From contig DAOTXK010000060.1 in NCBI GenBank assembly GCA_034435395.1, positions 1-15,538 of the forward strand: a stretch of DNA of 15,538 bases. The letters are read 5' to 3'. A model generated the notes under the pieces. That model saw only the letters and a list, made by a program, of their open reading frames with translations. It had not been told where the DNA came from and searched no databases. The number at the start of each line of letters is the position of its first letter. The first letter of the stretch is position 1. This stretch comes from DAOTXK01 sp034435395 (GTDB lineage: Bacteria; Chloroflexota; Anaerolineae; Aggregatilineales; Ch27). Both the position numbers and the translations under genes were made by a program. Positions 1 through 7,774 of this stretch are shown here, one piece after another.

Positions 1-1
1 G

Positions 2-1738
2 GACATGGACATGGCCCGTCTGTTCCTGGGCGGGCGCGGGCTGGGCGCTCGATTGCTGTGGGACCTGGTCGGCCCGGAAGTGGAGCCGCTGTCGCCCGAT
101 AACGTGCTGATCTTCGCCGCCGGTCCACTCACCGCCAGCGGCGCGCAGACCAGCAACCGGTTTTCGGTCAGCACCAAAAGCCCGCTGACCGGCACGGTGC
201 TGGACTGTAACAGCGGCGGCTGGTGGGGCATGCAGTTTAAGCGGACCGGCTACGACGCGCTGATCGTGCGGGGCCGGGCGGAAAAACCGGTCCTGATCGC
301 CATCACCCCCGCCGGGGTGAGCATCCAGGACGCGGCGCACCTGTGGGGCCAGACCGTCTTCGCGACGACCAAAGCCCTGGGCCAGAACAACAACCGCCGT
401 AACGTGTTATGCATCGGCCCGGCGGGGGAGAATCGGTGCCGCATCGCCGCCATCATGAACGACGGCACCCGCTCGCTGGCCCGTGGCGGCCCGGGGGCGG
501 TGATGGGCAGCAAAAACCTCAAGGCCATTGTGGTGGAGGGCCAGGAGAAAAACGAGCCGCACGACAAAGAACAGTTTAAGTTCGTGCTGTACGAGACCGG
601 CAAGATGATCAAACAAAGTCCGCTGACCTCCAAGGCGCTGCCCAAGTTCGGCACCGACGCGGTGATGAACGTGATCAACGAGATCGGCGCGCTGCCCACC
701 CGCAACTTCCAACAAAGCCAGTTTGAGGGGGCGGAGGCCATCAGCGGCGAGCGCATGACCGAGACCATCCTGGTCCGCAAGCAGGCCTGCTGGGCCTGTC
801 CCATCGCCTGCACACGGGTCACCAAAACCTCCCGCGCGGAGGGCGAAGGCCCGGAGTACGAGTCGACGTGGGCCTTGGGGGCGCAGTGCGGCATTGATGA
901 CCTGGAGGCCATCGCCGAGGCCAACTACCTGTGCAACGACATGGGCCTGGATACCATCTCCACCGGCAACACCATTGGCTGCGCGATGGAACTGGCCGAG
1001 CGAGGGCTGATCGAGAGTGACCTGCGTTTTGGCCGGGCCGACCTGCTCCAGGAGACCATCCGGAGCATCGCTTACCGGCAGGGCCTGGGCGACGACATGG
1101 CCGAGGGCAGCTACCGCCTGGCCGCCAAGTACGGCGCGCCGGAGCTTTCCATGAGCGCCAAAAAGCTGGAGCTGCCCGCCTATGACCCGCGCGGTATGCA
1201 GGGGCAGGGGTTGCTGTATGCCACCTCCAACCGGGGCGGCTGTCACATGCGCGGCAACATGCTCGGCCCGGAGGTGCTGGCCCTCCCCCGCCTGATCGAC
1301 CGCCTGGCGGTCCAGGGCAAGGCGGGCATCGTGGCCCGGCACCAGGACACCGCCGCCGTCCTGGACAGCCTGGTCCTGTGTAAGTTCACCAATCTGGCCG
1401 TGTCGGAGGAGTATTTCGCCCGCCTGCTGACGGCCATCACCGGCGTCACGTTTTACGCTGGCGACCTGACCCGGGTGGGCGAGCGGGTATATACGCTGGA
1501 GCGTCTCTACAATCTGCGGGAGGGCTTCACCCGCGCCGACGATACGCTGCCGCCCCGCCTGCTCCACGAGCCAGTCGTCGACGGCCCCAGCCAGGGGTAC
1601 ACGGTCCAGCTGGAGCCGATGCTGGACGAATATTACGCCTTCCGGGGATGGGACAGGGACGGCGTGCCCCGGCCGGAGACGCTCAAAACGCTGGAACTTC
1701 ACACCCTCATGGCAGAACTGGAAGGAGGTCCAGGATGA
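2..1738 (+). CDS. aor: Tungsten-type aldehyde:ferredoxin oxidoreductase (AOR family), 5' end cut by the window
   Basis: Oxidises aldehydes to carboxylic acids in the cytoplasm and passes two electrons to ferredoxin, using a tungsto-bispterin and a [4Fe-4S] cluster. The first ~577 visible residues begin at the FLGGRGLGARLLWD block, which in family members follows about 20 N-terminal residues, so the true start lies left of the window. Counting from the ATG at position 5, the pterin-binding N-domain shows RFSVSTKSPLTG and NSGGWWG. The cluster ligands are visible as C262-x2-C265-x3-C269 and a fourth Cys at 459 (LVLCKF). GPEYES and GGCHMRGNM are the usual domain 2/3 landmarks. The C-terminus is intact. 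The TGA stop overlaps the ATG of the next gene, so the two are probably translationally coupled. The family is certain; the substrate cannot be read from the sequence. Confidence 0.93.
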   Translation, partial: DMDMARLFLGGRGLGARLLWDLVGPEVEPLSPDNVLIFAAGPLTASGAQTSNRFSVSTKSPLTGTVLDCNSGGWWGMQFKRTGYDALIVRGRAEKPVLIAITPAGVSIQDAAHLWGQTVFATTKALGQNNNRRNVLCIGPAGENRCRIAAIMNDGTRSLARGGPGAVMGSKNLKAIVVEGQEKNEPHDKEQFKFVLYETGKMIKQSPLTSKALPKFGTDAVMNVINEIGALPTRNFQQSQFEGAEAISGERMTETILVRKQACWACPIACTRVTKTSRAEGEGPEYESTWALGAQCGIDDLEAIAEANYLCNDMGLDTISTGNTIGCAMELAERGLIESDLRFGRADLLQETIRSIAYRQGLGDDMAEGSYRLAAKYGAPELSMSAKKLELPAYDPRGMQGQGLLYATSNRGGCHMRGNMLGPEVLALPRLIDRLAVQGKAGIVARHQDTAAVLDSLVLCKFTNLAVSEEYFARLLTAITGVTFYAGDLTRVGERVYTLERLYNLREGFTRADDTLPPRLLHEPVVDGPSQGYTVQLEPMLDEYYAFRGWDRDGVPRPETLKTLELHTLMAELEGGPG

Positions 1739-2346
1739 TCGACCAACGCCTCTACGAGGAATTCCGCGATATCGGGCGGGACATCTTCGTCACCGGCCTG
1801 ACCAGCACGCACGGCGGCAACATGAGCGTCCGCGTGGGCGACAAAATCATCATCAAACGGCGTGGGGCGCAGTTCGGGCGGCTCAAGCCCTCCGACTTCG
1901 TTGAAACCAGCCTGTATGATGACGACAGCGGCGTGATGCGCGCCAGCAGCGAGCTGATCGTGCACCGGGCCATCTACCTCAAAACCCCCGCCCTGGCGGT
2001 GATCCACTGCCACCCGCGCACGGCCATCGCCCTCAGCATGAGCCGGGATGAGATCATCCCCATCGACGTGGAAGGCTCCTATGTGCTGCACAAGGTGCCA
2101 GTGATCGCCACGGAGTTCGCCTCCGGCTCGCCGGAGATGGCCGAGCTGCTCTCCGACATGCTGCGCGAGTACAAGATCGTCATGCAGCGGGGGCACGGCT
2201 GCTTTTCCACCGGGCAGATGCTGGAGGAAGCGTTGCAGTGGATATCGTGCCTGGAAGAATCCTGCGACGTGATCCTGGAGCACACCTTGCTGGGCGAGGA
2301 GCGTAAGGAGTTCCGGCGGCACAGCGAGGCGTACAGCCGGTGGTAG
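1735..2346 (+). CDS. Class II aldolase/adducin family protein (L-fuculose-1-phosphate aldolase-like)
   Basis: A zinc-dependent aldolase that would cleave a ketose-1-phosphate into DHAP and an aldehyde. The 203-residue length matches FucA (about 215). The metal ligands fall at almost FucA spacing: H91 and H93 (IHCHP) and H154 (RGHG). The catalytic glutamate is E73 in ASSE, and the phosphate-binding GGNMS is at 28-31. I chose the ATG at 1735 because a strong GGAGGT lies at 1723-1728; an in-frame ATG at 1648 lies deep inside the AOR gene. The start overlaps the AOR stop as ATGA. The pairing suggests that the aldehyde released by this enzyme is oxidised by AOR (inference). The sugar could be fuculose-, rhamnulose-, ribulose- or a 5-deoxy/5-methylthio-pentulose-phosphate. 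Confidence 0.9.
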   Translation: MIDQRLYEEFRDIGRDIFVTGLTSTHGGNMSVRVGDKIIIKRRGAQFGRLKPSDFVETSLYDDDSGVMRASSELIVHRAIYLKTPALAVIHCHPRTAIALSMSRDEIIPIDVEGSYVLHKVPVIATEFASGSPEMAELLSDMLREYKIVMQRGHGCFSTGQMLEEALQWISCLEESCDVILEHTLLGEERKEFRRHSEAYSRW

Positions 2347-2363
2347 GGTGCAGTCGCAACCCT
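2345..2363 (+). terminator. Hairpin directly after the aldolase stop; weak terminator candidate
   Basis: AGGGT-GC (2345-2351) pairs with GC-A-ACCCT (2356-2363) around an AGTC loop, with one bulged A. It starts inside the stop codon. No T-tract follows, so Rho-independent termination is doubtful; it could instead protect the 3' end of the aor-aldolase mRNA. Confidence 0.25.
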
Positions 2364-2375
2364 GGAGGCCCGTTA

Positions 2376-2405
2376 CCGGTCATGACCGGGGAAAAGCGGT
2401 ACAAT
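2376..2405 (+). promoter_or_regulatory. Candidate promoter with an overlapping 14-bp palindrome upstream of the SulP gene
   Basis: A perfect palindrome, CCGGTCATGACCGG (2376-2389), sits 10 bases before a good -10 hexamer, TACAAT (2400-2405). At 17-bp spacing the -35 position (2377-2382) falls inside the palindrome and is a poor match (CGGTCA). That layout suits an operator overlapping a promoter. It lies about 95 bp before the SulP start, in the 154-bp gap after the aldolase. No regulator is identifiable. Confidence 0.35.
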
Positions 2406-2500
2406 ACGGCGCGTGTTCGCTCGGCGGTCCCGGCCCGGCGCTCCCGCTGACGGGCGGCTGTCCGCGCAGGGGCCACTCATCGCCGTAAGGGTGTTGCTGT

Positions 2501-4216
2501 ATGTTCGTGCGCCGCCTGCGCCGGTACCGATCGCATTTCGTCCCCGATCTGCTGGCCGGAGCCACCGGGGCCATGGCGGGCACGCCCCAGGCCATGGCCT
2601 TCGCCATCATCGCCGGGATCAGCCCGGTCTACGGGATTTACACGGCGATTGTGGCCCCCATCGTCGGCTCGCTGGTGCAAAGCTCCGCTTTTATGACCAT
2701 CGCCCCGACCAATGCGCTGGCCCTGGCCGTCGGCAGCACGCTGGCCCCGTTCGCCGGGGACGACACCCTGGTCGAGCGCCTGGTCACGCTGACGCTGCTG
2801 GTCGGTCTGTTTCAACTGACCTTCGGCCTGCTGCGCCTGGGGGACATCACACGCTTCGTCTCCAACGCCGTCATGACCGGTTTCATCACCGGGGCGGCGG
2901 TCCTCATCATGCTGGGCCAGCTCCCGCACCTCATCGGCTACGAGGGGGCGGCGGGCGGCGGGGTGCTGCCGCGCACCTGGGACCTGATCACGCACCTCCA
3001 CCAGGCCCACCTGCCGACCGCCGTGATCGGCCTCCTGGCCACGGTGATGATCGACCGCCTGCACCACACGCGGTTGCGGAGCATCGCCACCATGACGGCC
3101 ATCATCACCACCGGCGTCCTGGTGGCCGTGCTGGGCTGGGATGAAGTCCCGCTGGTGCAGGATATGTCTGCCATCCCCAACAGCCTGCCGCCGCTGGTCC
3201 CCCCGTCGCTGGCGCATGCGCCTGATCTGGCGGTCTCCGCCCTGGCCATCGCGCTCCTGTCCCTGGTGCAGAGCGCCGGGATCTCGCAGACCGTCTTCCA
3301 GCCGGATGGCTCCCGGCCCGACATCTCGCGGGACTTTGTCGGCCAGGGCGTGGCCAATCTGGTGGGCAGTTTCTTCCAGAACATGCCGTCCGGCGGGTCG
3401 CTCTCGCGCACGGCCATCAACGTCATCGCCGGCGCGCGGACACGCCTGTCCAACATCTACGCCGGCCTCTTGGTGGCGGCCATCCTGCTGGTCTTTGGCC
3501 CGCTCACCGAACACATCGCCCTGGCGGCCCTGGCCGGTCACCTGATGGTGGCCGCTTCCAGTTTGATCAACCTCGACGAAATCCGCATGGTGTGGCAGGT
3601 CAGCCCTTCGGGGCGGCTGCTCATGGCGGCCACCTTCGTAGCCACCATGACCCTGCCGCTGGAATACAGCATTTACATCGGCGTGGGGCTGTCGCTGCTG
3701 CTGTACGTCTATACCTCGTCCAGCCGCCTCAAGGTCGTGCAACTGGTGCGGGCTGACGATCACCACTTCCGCGAACTGCCGGTCCCGGCTACGCTGCCCA
3801 GCAACCAGCCGACGGTGCTGAGCGTTTACGGCAACCTGTACTTTGCCGCCATCCCCACGCTGGAACGCGCCCTGCCGTCCCCCCAGGGCGCGGAGCACCC
3901 GGTGGTGGTGTTGCGCCTGCGCGGGAACCAGTTCCTCGGCAGCACCGGCATTCACCTGTTGGAGCGGTACGCCAGGCAGCTACAGGCGGCGGGCGGCCGG
4001 TTGATCCTGGCGGGGGTGGAGCCAGCCGTCGAGGACCAACTGCGGCGGACCGGGGCGCTGGGACGGCTGGGCGAGGAGAACGTCTTCCCGGCCAACGACC
4101 TGCTGTTCAGCGCCACCGAGCGCGCCCTGGAACGGGCCGGTGACTGGCTGGCCGAGGTGAACAGCCAGAGCCAAAAACCCGCCCCCCAGCCGCCCTCCGA
4201 ACGGACGGACCGGTAA
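2501..4216 (+). CDS. SulP-family anion transporter with C-terminal STAS domain
   Basis: An integral membrane transporter of the SLC26/SulP family, which carries sulfate, bicarbonate or other anions. The 571 residues begin with a short basic segment, then the SulP signature DLLAGATGAMAGTPQAMAFA (about 17-36) and PVYGIYTAIVAP. Repeated hydrophobic segments run to about residue 405. The STAS domain follows from about 436 to 545. Its usual D-S-T-G loop reads G-S-T-G (S481), so the Asp before the often phosphorylated Ser is missing. The ATG at 2501 follows a weak AAGGG at 2487-2491 and gives the usual SulP N-terminus. The gene stands alone: it has its own promoter candidate and faces nagA across 28 bp. 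Nothing nearby fixes the substrate; sulfate is only the default. Confidence 0.88.
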   Translation: MFVRRLRRYRSHFVPDLLAGATGAMAGTPQAMAFAIIAGISPVYGIYTAIVAPIVGSLVQSSAFMTIAPTNALALAVGSTLAPFAGDDTLVERLVTLTLLVGLFQLTFGLLRLGDITRFVSNAVMTGFITGAAVLIMLGQLPHLIGYEGAAGGGVLPRTWDLITHLHQAHLPTAVIGLLATVMIDRLHHTRLRSIATMTAIITTGVLVAVLGWDEVPLVQDMSAIPNSLPPLVPPSLAHAPDLAVSALAIALLSLVQSAGISQTVFQPDGSRPDISRDFVGQGVANLVGSFFQNMPSGGSLSRTAINVIAGARTRLSNIYAGLLVAAILLVFGPLTEHIALAALAGHLMVAASSLINLDEIRMVWQVSPSGRLLMAATFVATMTLPLEYSIYIGVGLSLLLYVYTSSSRLKVVQLVRADDHHFRELPVPATLPSNQPTVLSVYGNLYFAAIPTLERALPSPQGAEHPVVVLRLRGNQFLGSTGIHLLERYARQLQAAGGRLILAGVEPAVEDQLRRTGALGRLGEENVFPANDLLFSATERALERAGDWLAEVNSQSQKPAPQPPSERTDR

Positions 4217-4222
4217 TCGATC

Positions 4223-4239
4223 CGGCGCTTTTTCCGCCG
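4223..4239. terminator. Small hairpin in the convergent sulP/nagA gap
   Basis: CGGCG (4223-4227) pairs with CGCCG (4235-4239) around a CTTTTTC loop. It is the only symmetrical element in the 28-bp convergent gap and could serve both strands. The stem is short and lacks a T-tail, so confidence is low. Confidence 0.25.
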
Positions 4240-4244
4240 CCTGC

Positions 4245-5393
4245 CTACCGCCGATAGACCACCCGACCGCCGACCATCGTCAGGCGCACGTGGAGGTCGG
4301 CGTCCAGCAGGATCACGTCGGCGTCCGCGCCGGGAGCCAGCACCCCCTTGCGCCCGGCGAGGTTCATCGCCTCCGCCGGGACCGAGGTCGCCATCGGCAG
4401 CGCCTGAGATAGCGACAGCCCGGCGAAGCGCATCACCTGGTGTAACGCGGCGTCCATGGTCAGCGTGCTGCCAGCCAGCGTCTGCGGGTCCAGGCGGGCC
4501 ACGCCGCCGCGCACGGTGACGGCCTGCCCGCCGAGATCGTATACATCGTCGGGAAGTCCGGCGGCGCGTATGGCGTCGGTGATCAGGATGGCCCGCCCCG
4601 GCCCCTTGGCCCGGATCGCCAGCTTGACCACTGCCGGGTGAATGTGCACCCCATCCACGATCAGCTGGGCATAGAGGCGGTCATCGGTCAGCGCCGCGCC
4701 GACGAGGCCGGGCTGGCGGTGATGCAGGCCGGGCATCCCGCTGAAGGTGTGGGTGGCCTGCCGCAGGCCGAGGCCGACCGCCTGCTGCGCCTGGTCGTAG
4801 CTGGCCCCGCTATGCCCGGCGGCGAAGACCACGCCTCGCGCAACGCCGTAACTGATCAGGTCCAGCGCGCCGTCCCGCTCCGGGGCGAGGGTGACCAGCC
4901 GCACCACGTCCGACTCCAGCCAGGGGCCGTATTCCGCCGGATCGGGATCGCGCAGGTAGGCCGCTGGCTGCGCGCCTTTGTGGACCGCGCTCAGGTAGGG
5001 GCCTTCCAGGTGCACGCCCAGATGGGCCGCCCCATCATCCGGCTGCGGGCAGGTTCGGACATTTTCCACGGCGGACGTGATGGCCGCCGCCGGCGCGGTC
5101 ATGGTCGTGGGGAAGTACCCGGTCACGCCGTGGACGGCGAAAAAACGGGCCATGCCGTGCAGCGCTTCCGGCGTGGCGTCCATCGTGTCGTGGCCGACCG
5201 CGCCGTGCACGTGCACGTCGATCATCCCCGGCGCGACCCACCACCCGGCGGCGTCGATGACCAGGTCTCCTCTGCTGGGAGGGCGGGTCCCCGGCTCCAG
5301 GGCCGTGATCCGGCCCTCGTCGATGACCAGCGTATGGTCGGGCAGCGTCTCCTGGGGCGTGAGCAGCGTCCCTCCAGTGATGAGAGTGGACAT
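4245..5393 (-). CDS. nagA: N-acetylglucosamine-6-phosphate deacetylase
   Basis: Removes the acetyl group from GlcNAc-6-P (or GalNAc-6-P), giving the amino-sugar phosphate and acetate in the cytoplasm. The 382 residues show the amidohydrolase landmarks in order: H61-V-H63-G, the metal ligand E130 in HLEGP, H194 in GHSGAS, H215, H250 in DGVHIHP, and catalytic D273 in ITDA. The family's usual THLFNAM block reads THTFSGM (214-220), an unusual change in the substrate-contact loop. The ATG at 5393 is preceded by AGGAGG eight bases upstream on the minus strand. No nagB, PTS gene or kinase is adjacent. It is transcribed in the same direction as the isomerase and aldolase further right but is separated from them by the plus-strand nitroreductase gene, so it is a separate unit. 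The family is secure; GlcNAc versus GalNAc specificity is open. Confidence 0.93.
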   Translation of the reverse strand: MSTLITGGTLLTPQETLPDHTLVIDEGRITALEPGTRPPSRGDLVIDAAGWWVAPGMIDVHVHGAVGHDTMDATPEALHGMARFFAVHGVTGYFPTTMTAPAAAITSAVENVRTCPQPDDGAAHLGVHLEGPYLSAVHKGAQPAAYLRDPDPAEYGPWLESDVVRLVTLAPERDGALDLISYGVARGVVFAAGHSGASYDQAQQAVGLGLRQATHTFSGMPGLHHRQPGLVGAALTDDRLYAQLIVDGVHIHPAVVKLAIRAKGPGRAILITDAIRAAGLPDDVYDLGGQAVTVRGGVARLDPQTLAGSTLTMDAALHQVMRFAGLSLSQALPMATSVPAEAMNLAGRKGVLAPGADADVILLDADLHVRLTMVGGRVVYRR

Positions 5394-5490
5394 GATCGGC
5401 CTCCTGGCAGCGAGGTTGTCCTGTCCCTCATTCTAACGCACAATCGCTCCCCCGGCGTGACCGGGAGGCATGTTCGGGGACGGGCGGGTC

Positions 5491-5499
5491 TGGTATCAT
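5491..5499 (+). promoter_or_regulatory. Extended -10 promoter candidate for the nitroreductase gene
   Basis: TG-G-TATCAT (5491-5499) matches an extended -10 (TGN plus TATAAT with one mismatch). It lies about 50 bp before the proposed TTG start. No good -35 is visible, which extended -10 promoters tolerate. It sits in the divergent gap with nagA. Confidence 0.4.
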
Positions 5500-5551
5500 G
5501 GGTGGGGAGAGAAGGGTTCGACCGGCATCGCTCAGAAAGGGGAGGACCATT

Positions 5552-6121
5552 TTGTTAAGAGACCTGATCACCAGGAACCGGAGCTACCGCCGCTTTGACC
5601 AGTCGGTGGCCGTCAGCCTCGACACGCTGCGCGAGCTGGTCGATCTGGCGCGGCTCTCGGCCTCCGCGGCCAACCGGCAGCCGCTCAAGTACATCCTCTC
5701 CGCCGACCCGGAGAAAAACGCCCGGATATTTCCCTGTCTCGGCTGGGCGGGTTACCTGACCGACTGGGGCGGCCCCGCCGAAGGTGAGCGCCCGACGGCC
5801 TACATCATCATCCTGGGCGACCAGACGATCAGCGAGGACGTGGGCTGCGATCACGGCATCGCCGCCCAGAGCATCATGCTGGGCGCGACCGAGCGCGGTC
5901 TGGGCGGCTGTATGATCGGCTCCATCAAGCGGCTGCCGCTCCGCCAGGCGCTGGATATCCCTGACCGCTACCAGATTCTGCTGGTCCTGGCGCTGGGCAA
6001 ACCGGCGGAGACGGTGGTGCTGGAGACGGTCGGCGCGGACGGCGACATCAAATACTGGCGCGACGCCAGCGGCGTCCATCACGTGCCCAAGCGTCCGCTG
6101 GACGAGCTTATCATCGGGTAA
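5552..6121 (+). CDS. Nitroreductase-family FMN flavoprotein (TTG start)
   Basis: A predicted FMN-dependent NAD(P)H oxidoreductase of the nitroreductase superfamily; the physiological acceptor is unknown. The proposed product has 189 residues and begins MLRDLITRNRSYRRF, the family's usual N-terminus, where RSYRRF contacts the FMN phosphate. SASAANRQPLKY (about 33-44) and the GIAAQSIMLGATERGLGGC stretch (about 110-128) are further landmarks, and LALGKPAE ends the core. I chose the TTG at 5552 because AAGGGGAGGA lies at 5537-5546, five bases upstream. The in-frame ATG at 5498 lacks a ribosome binding site, overlaps the candidate -10, and adds 18 residues unlike the family. The gene is monocistronic and converges on the isomerase gene. 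Confidence 0.85.
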   Translation: MLRDLITRNRSYRRFDQSVAVSLDTLRELVDLARLSASAANRQPLKYILSADPEKNARIFPCLGWAGYLTDWGGPAEGERPTAYIIILGDQTISEDVGCDHGIAAQSIMLGATERGLGGCMIGSIKRLPLRQALDIPDRYQILLVLALGKPAETVVLETVGADGDIKYWRDASGVHHVPKRPLDELIIG

Positions 6122-6180
6122 CCCATCGGGGCGTTGGCCGGTCGGCCCGCGCCCACCGCGAGTCCATCGACCATCCGGGG

Positions 6181-6200
6181 CCGCCCCCAGGGACGGGCGG
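6181..6200. terminator. GC-rich hairpin in the convergent gap between nitroreductase and isomerase
   Basis: CCGCCC (6181-6186) pairs perfectly with GGGCGG (6195-6200) around an 8-base loop. It lies between two genes that end facing each other (6121 and 6222). No T-tract is present on either side, so it is only a weak terminator candidate. Confidence 0.25.
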
Positions 6201-6221
6201 GCGCGTCGATCACGCCGTTGG

Positions 6222-6704
6222 CTAGTCGGACCCGGCCCGGCGCTGCCCCAGGTACTTGGCATCGATCTCGACCATACGCTGCACTTTGGGGCCGGAGCGG
6301 GCATTCTCCACCCATTCCGCCGCCAGCCAGGCGTTGACCACGGCCTTGGCCAGTTCCGGCCCGATCACGCGCGCGCCCATGGTCAGAATCTGGGCGTTGT
6401 TGCTGGCGATGGCGCGCTCGGCGGAGTAGGTGTCATGGCAGGTGGCGGCGCGGATGCCGGGCACCTTACAGGCCGTCATGGCCATGCCCAGCCCGGTGCC
6501 GCAGATCAGGATGCCCCGGTCGAAGTCTCCCCTGGCTACGGCCAGTGCCACCCGTTCAGCCACGTCCGGATAGTATTCGGGGTCGTCGGCGCTCGGCACG
6601 CCAAAATCCACCACTTCGATGTCCGGGTGTTCCTCTTTCAACAGCCCGGCCACCACTTCCTTGAGGGGATAACCCGCGTTGTCACAGCCGATGGCGATCT
6701 TCAC
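6222..6704 (-). CDS. rpiB: RpiB/LacA/LacB-family sugar-phosphate isomerase (GTG start)
   Basis: A cytoplasmic aldose/ketose-phosphate isomerase of the ribose-5-phosphate isomerase B/galactose-6-phosphate isomerase family, 160 residues. Visible landmarks are GCDNAG (6-11), ICGTG with the catalytic Cys at 68, the KVPGIRA block (80-86), DTYSAERA (91-98) and TMGARVIG (108-115). Two positions differ from classical RpiB: the His after Asp in the GCDH motif is N9, and the position of E. coli His99 (before N-N/D) is S101. The DTYSAERAxxSNNAQI pattern is, as I recall, typical of tetrulose/pentulose-phosphate isomerases such as EryI, so ribose-5-P is not assured. The GTG at 6704 is preceded by AAGGAG seven bases upstream; a longer ATG reading frame from 6761 lacks such a site. 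The gene follows the aldolase by 119 bp in the same direction. Confidence 0.88.
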   Translation of the reverse strand: MKIAIGCDNAGYPLKEVVAGLLKEEHPDIEVVDFGVPSADDPEYYPDVAERVALAVARGDFDRGILICGTGLGMAMTACKVPGIRAATCHDTYSAERAIASNNAQILTMGARVIGPELAKAVVNAWLAAEWVENARSGPKVQRMVEIDAKYLGQRRAGSD

Positions 6705-6794
6705 GGCAATGCTCCTTGCTGGCTCGGTCAGCGGCGCATGGTCGAACCGGCCAGGCCACACCCCCTGTCCTGACGAGGCGCCGCCCTGGGGACG

Positions 6795-6802
6795 ATTGTA
6801 TC
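6795..6802 (-). promoter_or_regulatory. Candidate -10 element before the isomerase gene
   Basis: On the minus strand GATACAAT lies about 90 bases before the GTG start, in the 119-bp gap after the aldolase. The same octamer occurs before the aldolase gene (7775-7782). No convincing -35 is seen. Confidence 0.3.
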
Positions 6803-6823
6803 CGGAGGATGCCCGGAAGGGTA

Positions 6824-7669
6824 TCAGGCCCGGCCCGCCGACCCGAAGAGCGTCATCTTCTCCTGAATGACGGCCTGCATGGCGTCCACAGCTCGCTGCT
6901 TCAGGGCGAGGATGTCCACCTTACCGCCGGTGGACAGCCCCGCCTTCAGGGCGTCCAGATAGGCGACCCGCACTTCGGTGTTGACGTTGAACTTGCGGAC
7001 GCCCAGCTCAATCGCGCGCCGGATCAGGGCCGGCGGCAGGCCGGACGCGCCGTGCAGCACCAGCGGCACGCTCACCCGCGCCTGAATGGCCGCCAGCCGG
7101 TCAAAATCCAGCTGCGGCTCGCCAGGATAGGGGCCATGAACGTTGCCGATGCAGATGGCCAGCATATCGATCCCGGTGTGTGCCACGAAGTCAACCGCCT
7201 GGGCGGGATCGGTCAGGCTGGCCTGGTAGGCGGCCACCGAAAAGCCGTCCTCGGTGCCGCTGAGCAGCCCCAATTCCGCCTCGATGGTAGCGCCGTGCCG
7301 GTGGGCCAGCGCCGCCATCGCGCCGGTGAAGGCCAGGTTCTCGGCGTAGGGATGATGAGAGCCGTCCGCCATGACCGAGGTCACGCCAGCGTCCAGGCTG
7401 GCAGTGATGTCCGCCGCCGAACTGGCGTGGTCGAGCTGGAAATTCATCGGCACGCGGGCCTGCCGGGCGGCCTCCAGGCACAGCGCGATCAGCGGTCGGC
7501 CACCGGCGCGGAGCGAGCCGGGGAGTATCTGGAGCAGCGCCGGGCTGTGGGTCGCTTCCGCCGCGGCTGCGACGGCCCTGGCCCCTTCCAGGTCGTAGAC
7601 GTTAAACGCGCCGATGGCGTAGCCGCCCGCCTCGGCAGCTCGCAGGAGTTCGGTGGTGGGGACAAGCAT
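6824..7669 (-). CDS. Class II fructose/tagatose-bisphosphate aldolase
   Basis: A zinc-dependent aldolase splitting a ketose-1,6-bisphosphate into DHAP and glyceraldehyde-3-P. The 281 residues match GatY/KbaY/Fba lengths. Visible are AFNVYDLEG (21-29), catalytic D80 and zinc ligand H81 in QLDHA, EAELGLLSG (130-138), zinc ligands H178 (GNVHG) and H206 (VLHGASG), and the phosphate-binding KFNVNTEVR (226-234). The usual DGSxLPFEEN block reads DGSHHPYAEN (102-111). The ATG at 7669 follows AAAGGGAG and gives the standard MLVPTTELL start; the longer frame from 7876 adds 69 unrelated residues. It is probably co-transcribed with the isomerase 119 bp downstream. Together they would take a sugar phosphate toward triose phosphates, though the kinase is not in view. 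Fructose- versus tagatose-bisphosphate cannot be decided. Confidence 0.92.
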   Translation of the reverse strand: MLVPTTELLRAAEAGGYAIGAFNVYDLEGARAVAAAAEATHSPALLQILPGSLRAGGRPLIALCLEAARQARVPMNFQLDHASSAADITASLDAGVTSVMADGSHHPYAENLAFTGAMAALAHRHGATIEAELGLLSGTEDGFSVAAYQASLTDPAQAVDFVAHTGIDMLAICIGNVHGPYPGEPQLDFDRLAAIQARVSVPLVLHGASGLPPALIRRAIELGVRKFNVNTEVRVAYLDALKAGLSTGGKVDILALKQRAVDAMQAVIQEKMTLFGSAGRA

Positions 7670-7774
7670 CGTCGCTCCCTTTTCGGCTGGAGGGCCGTCA
7701 CCCGCTGCCGTCGTGCGCCGCGACGCGCAGCCCGTCCGACCGGCTGGCAGCGCTGGTCCGCTGTTCGCGTGGCT

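Noticed and set aside
1648..1734. Upstream ATG for the class II aldolase
   Set aside because: It would add 29 residues encoded within the AOR gene; the strong GGAGGT sits directly before ATG 1735.
2477..3955. Antisense open frame of 492 codons opposite the SulP gene
   Set aside because: Low-complexity His/Gly/Arg composition, with no motif; the plus-strand SulP-STAS protein explains the region.
5498..5551. ATG 5498 as the nitroreductase start
   Set aside because: It has no ribosome binding site, overlaps the candidate -10, and adds residues absent from the family; TTG 5552 has a strong site.
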